6,026 nt of DNA from Methanomicrobiales archaeon (GTDB lineage: Archaea; Halobacteriota; Methanomicrobia; Methanomicrobiales; JACTUA01): positions 1 to 6,026 of the forward strand of contig JAJRCM010000169.1 in NCBI GenBank assembly GCA_028678965.1. The letters are read 5' to 3'. The position numbers were made by a program, and so were the translations under genes. The notes under the pieces were generated by a model. It was not told where the DNA came from and searched no databases. It saw only the letters and a list, made by a program, of their open reading frames with translations. Of this stretch, positions 5,483-6,026 are shown piece after piece (the first letter of the stretch is position 1; each line of letters opens with the position of its first letter).

Positions 5483-6024
5483 TCAGTATGTCGAAGGGAT
5501 CGCTCTACGTGCTGGTTGAGGGGAATGATGACGAACGTTTCTTCAATACAGTTCTTAAACCGCGCCTCCTTCAGCACTACCGGGTGATTAAGTTCTGGAA
5601 ATATGCACGAGAGAGACGACGGAGGACTATCAAGTTCCTCAGAGCATTGAAGGACATGGAGGCCGCGTTCATTTTTGTTCGGGACATCGATTCCGCTCCC
5701 TCCATCGGGGTGAAGAAACGGGAGATAGGTGTATGTTACGACCATATGATTCCGGAGAGCGCCATGGCTATTGTGGTAATGGAGATAGAGAGCTGGTATC
5801 TCGCCGGACACGCGGATAAGTTTCTTGACGAAATGGGGATCTGGTTCCCGCTCCCCACCACCGATACGCTCACCAAAGAAGAGTTCAACCGGTTGATACC
5901 GGTACATATGTCCCGTATCGAGTTCATGAGTGAATGCCTGAAGCACTTCGCGATTGAACGAGGGGTAGTCCGCAATGCTTCGTTCCGTTATTTCATGCAG
6001 CATTGGCTGAACGGAGAGGTGTGA
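5479..6024 (+). CDS. TOPRIM-like protein, probable nuclease partner of the upstream ATPase
   Basis: This 181-residue protein, read from GTG 5479, overlaps the ATPase stop by four bases (GTGA). ATG 5488 is an alternative start only three codons later; neither has a clear ribosome site, so translation is probably coupled. A TOPRIM-like core can be read: strand LYVLVEGNDDERFF with the predicted metal-binding Glu E14, and strand FIFVRDIDS with the D-x-D pair D69/D71. A basic patch RERRRR (44-49) lies between them. A later IVVMEIESWYLAG (98-110) resembles the ESWYLA(G/D) signature of DUF4276-like partners of AAA ATPases. TOPRIM domains of this kind cut DNA or RNA in OLD, PARIS (AriB) and related systems. 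The C-terminal part (115-181) is not recognised. The gene is complete and ends two bases before the window edge. The pairing is secure; the exact family name and activity are inferred. Confidence 0.8.
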   Translation: MISMSKGSLYVLVEGNDDERFFNTVLKPRLLQHYRVIKFWKYARERRRRTIKFLRALKDMEAAFIFVRDIDSAPSIGVKKREIGVCYDHMIPESAMAIVVMEIESWYLAGHADKFLDEMGIWFPLPTTDTLTKEEFNRLIPVHMSRIEFMSECLKHFAIERGVVRNASFRYFMQHWLNGEV

Positions 6025-6026
6025 GC

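Noticed and set aside
5464..6003. Minus-strand 179-codon frame almost fully opposite the TOPRIM gene
   Set aside because: It is long, but the plus-strand frame has clear TOPRIM motifs and overlaps the ATPase stop in an operon-like way. The antisense frame shows no motif or ribosome site evidence.
1..6026. CRISPR arrays, tRNA or rRNA genes, insertion sequences
   Set aside because: No regularly spaced repeats, cloverleaf-like sequence, transposase motifs or terminal inverted repeats were seen on either strand.

Overview
The window most likely comes from a methanogenic euryarchaeon, with Methanomicrobiales as the best guess. The basis is a short RibL-type (archaeal) FAD synthase gene, a cytosolic PAS-PAS histidine kinase paired with a single-domain response regulator (common in these methanogens), a stand-alone JAMM-domain protein, strong GGAGGTGA-type ribosome binding sites, and moderate GC content. 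This assignment is inferred from gene content; no rRNA or other marker gene is present.

Layout: positions 1-276 hold no convincing gene. Positions 277-2143 (minus strand) are a two-component operon: a soluble sensor kinase with two PAS domains, then a CheY-like receiver. The two genes overlap by 11 bases. Positions 2270-3309 (plus strand) are a tight cluster of three genes: a small unrecognised protein, a JAMM/MPN metalloprotease-like protein with a complete zinc motif, and RibL. The last two overlap by ATGA. Positions 3295-3954 (minus strand) are a YgjP/DUF45-type zinc metallopeptidase-fold protein that converges on ribL and overlaps its 3' end by 15 bases. A 274-base divergent intergenic region (3955-4228) follows, with four copies of an AGTAC-type hexamer near its right end. 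Positions 4229-6024 (plus strand) are a two-gene unit: an AAA/SMC-like ATPase of the OLD/AAA_21 type and a small TOPRIM-like protein, overlapping by GTGA.

The most interesting unit is the ATPase-TOPRIM pair. It has the two parts of an OLD-family nuclease on separate, translationally overlapping genes, which is the general architecture of several ATPase/TOPRIM anti-phage systems (PARIS, AbiL/RloAB, AAA plus DUF4276). The TOPRIM partner keeps the acidic residues expected of an active site and carries an E-S-W-Y-L-A-G signature. Whether it is a defence system is an inference. The neighbouring DUF45 gene, from a family often found beside restriction systems, makes the area more suggestive but proves nothing.
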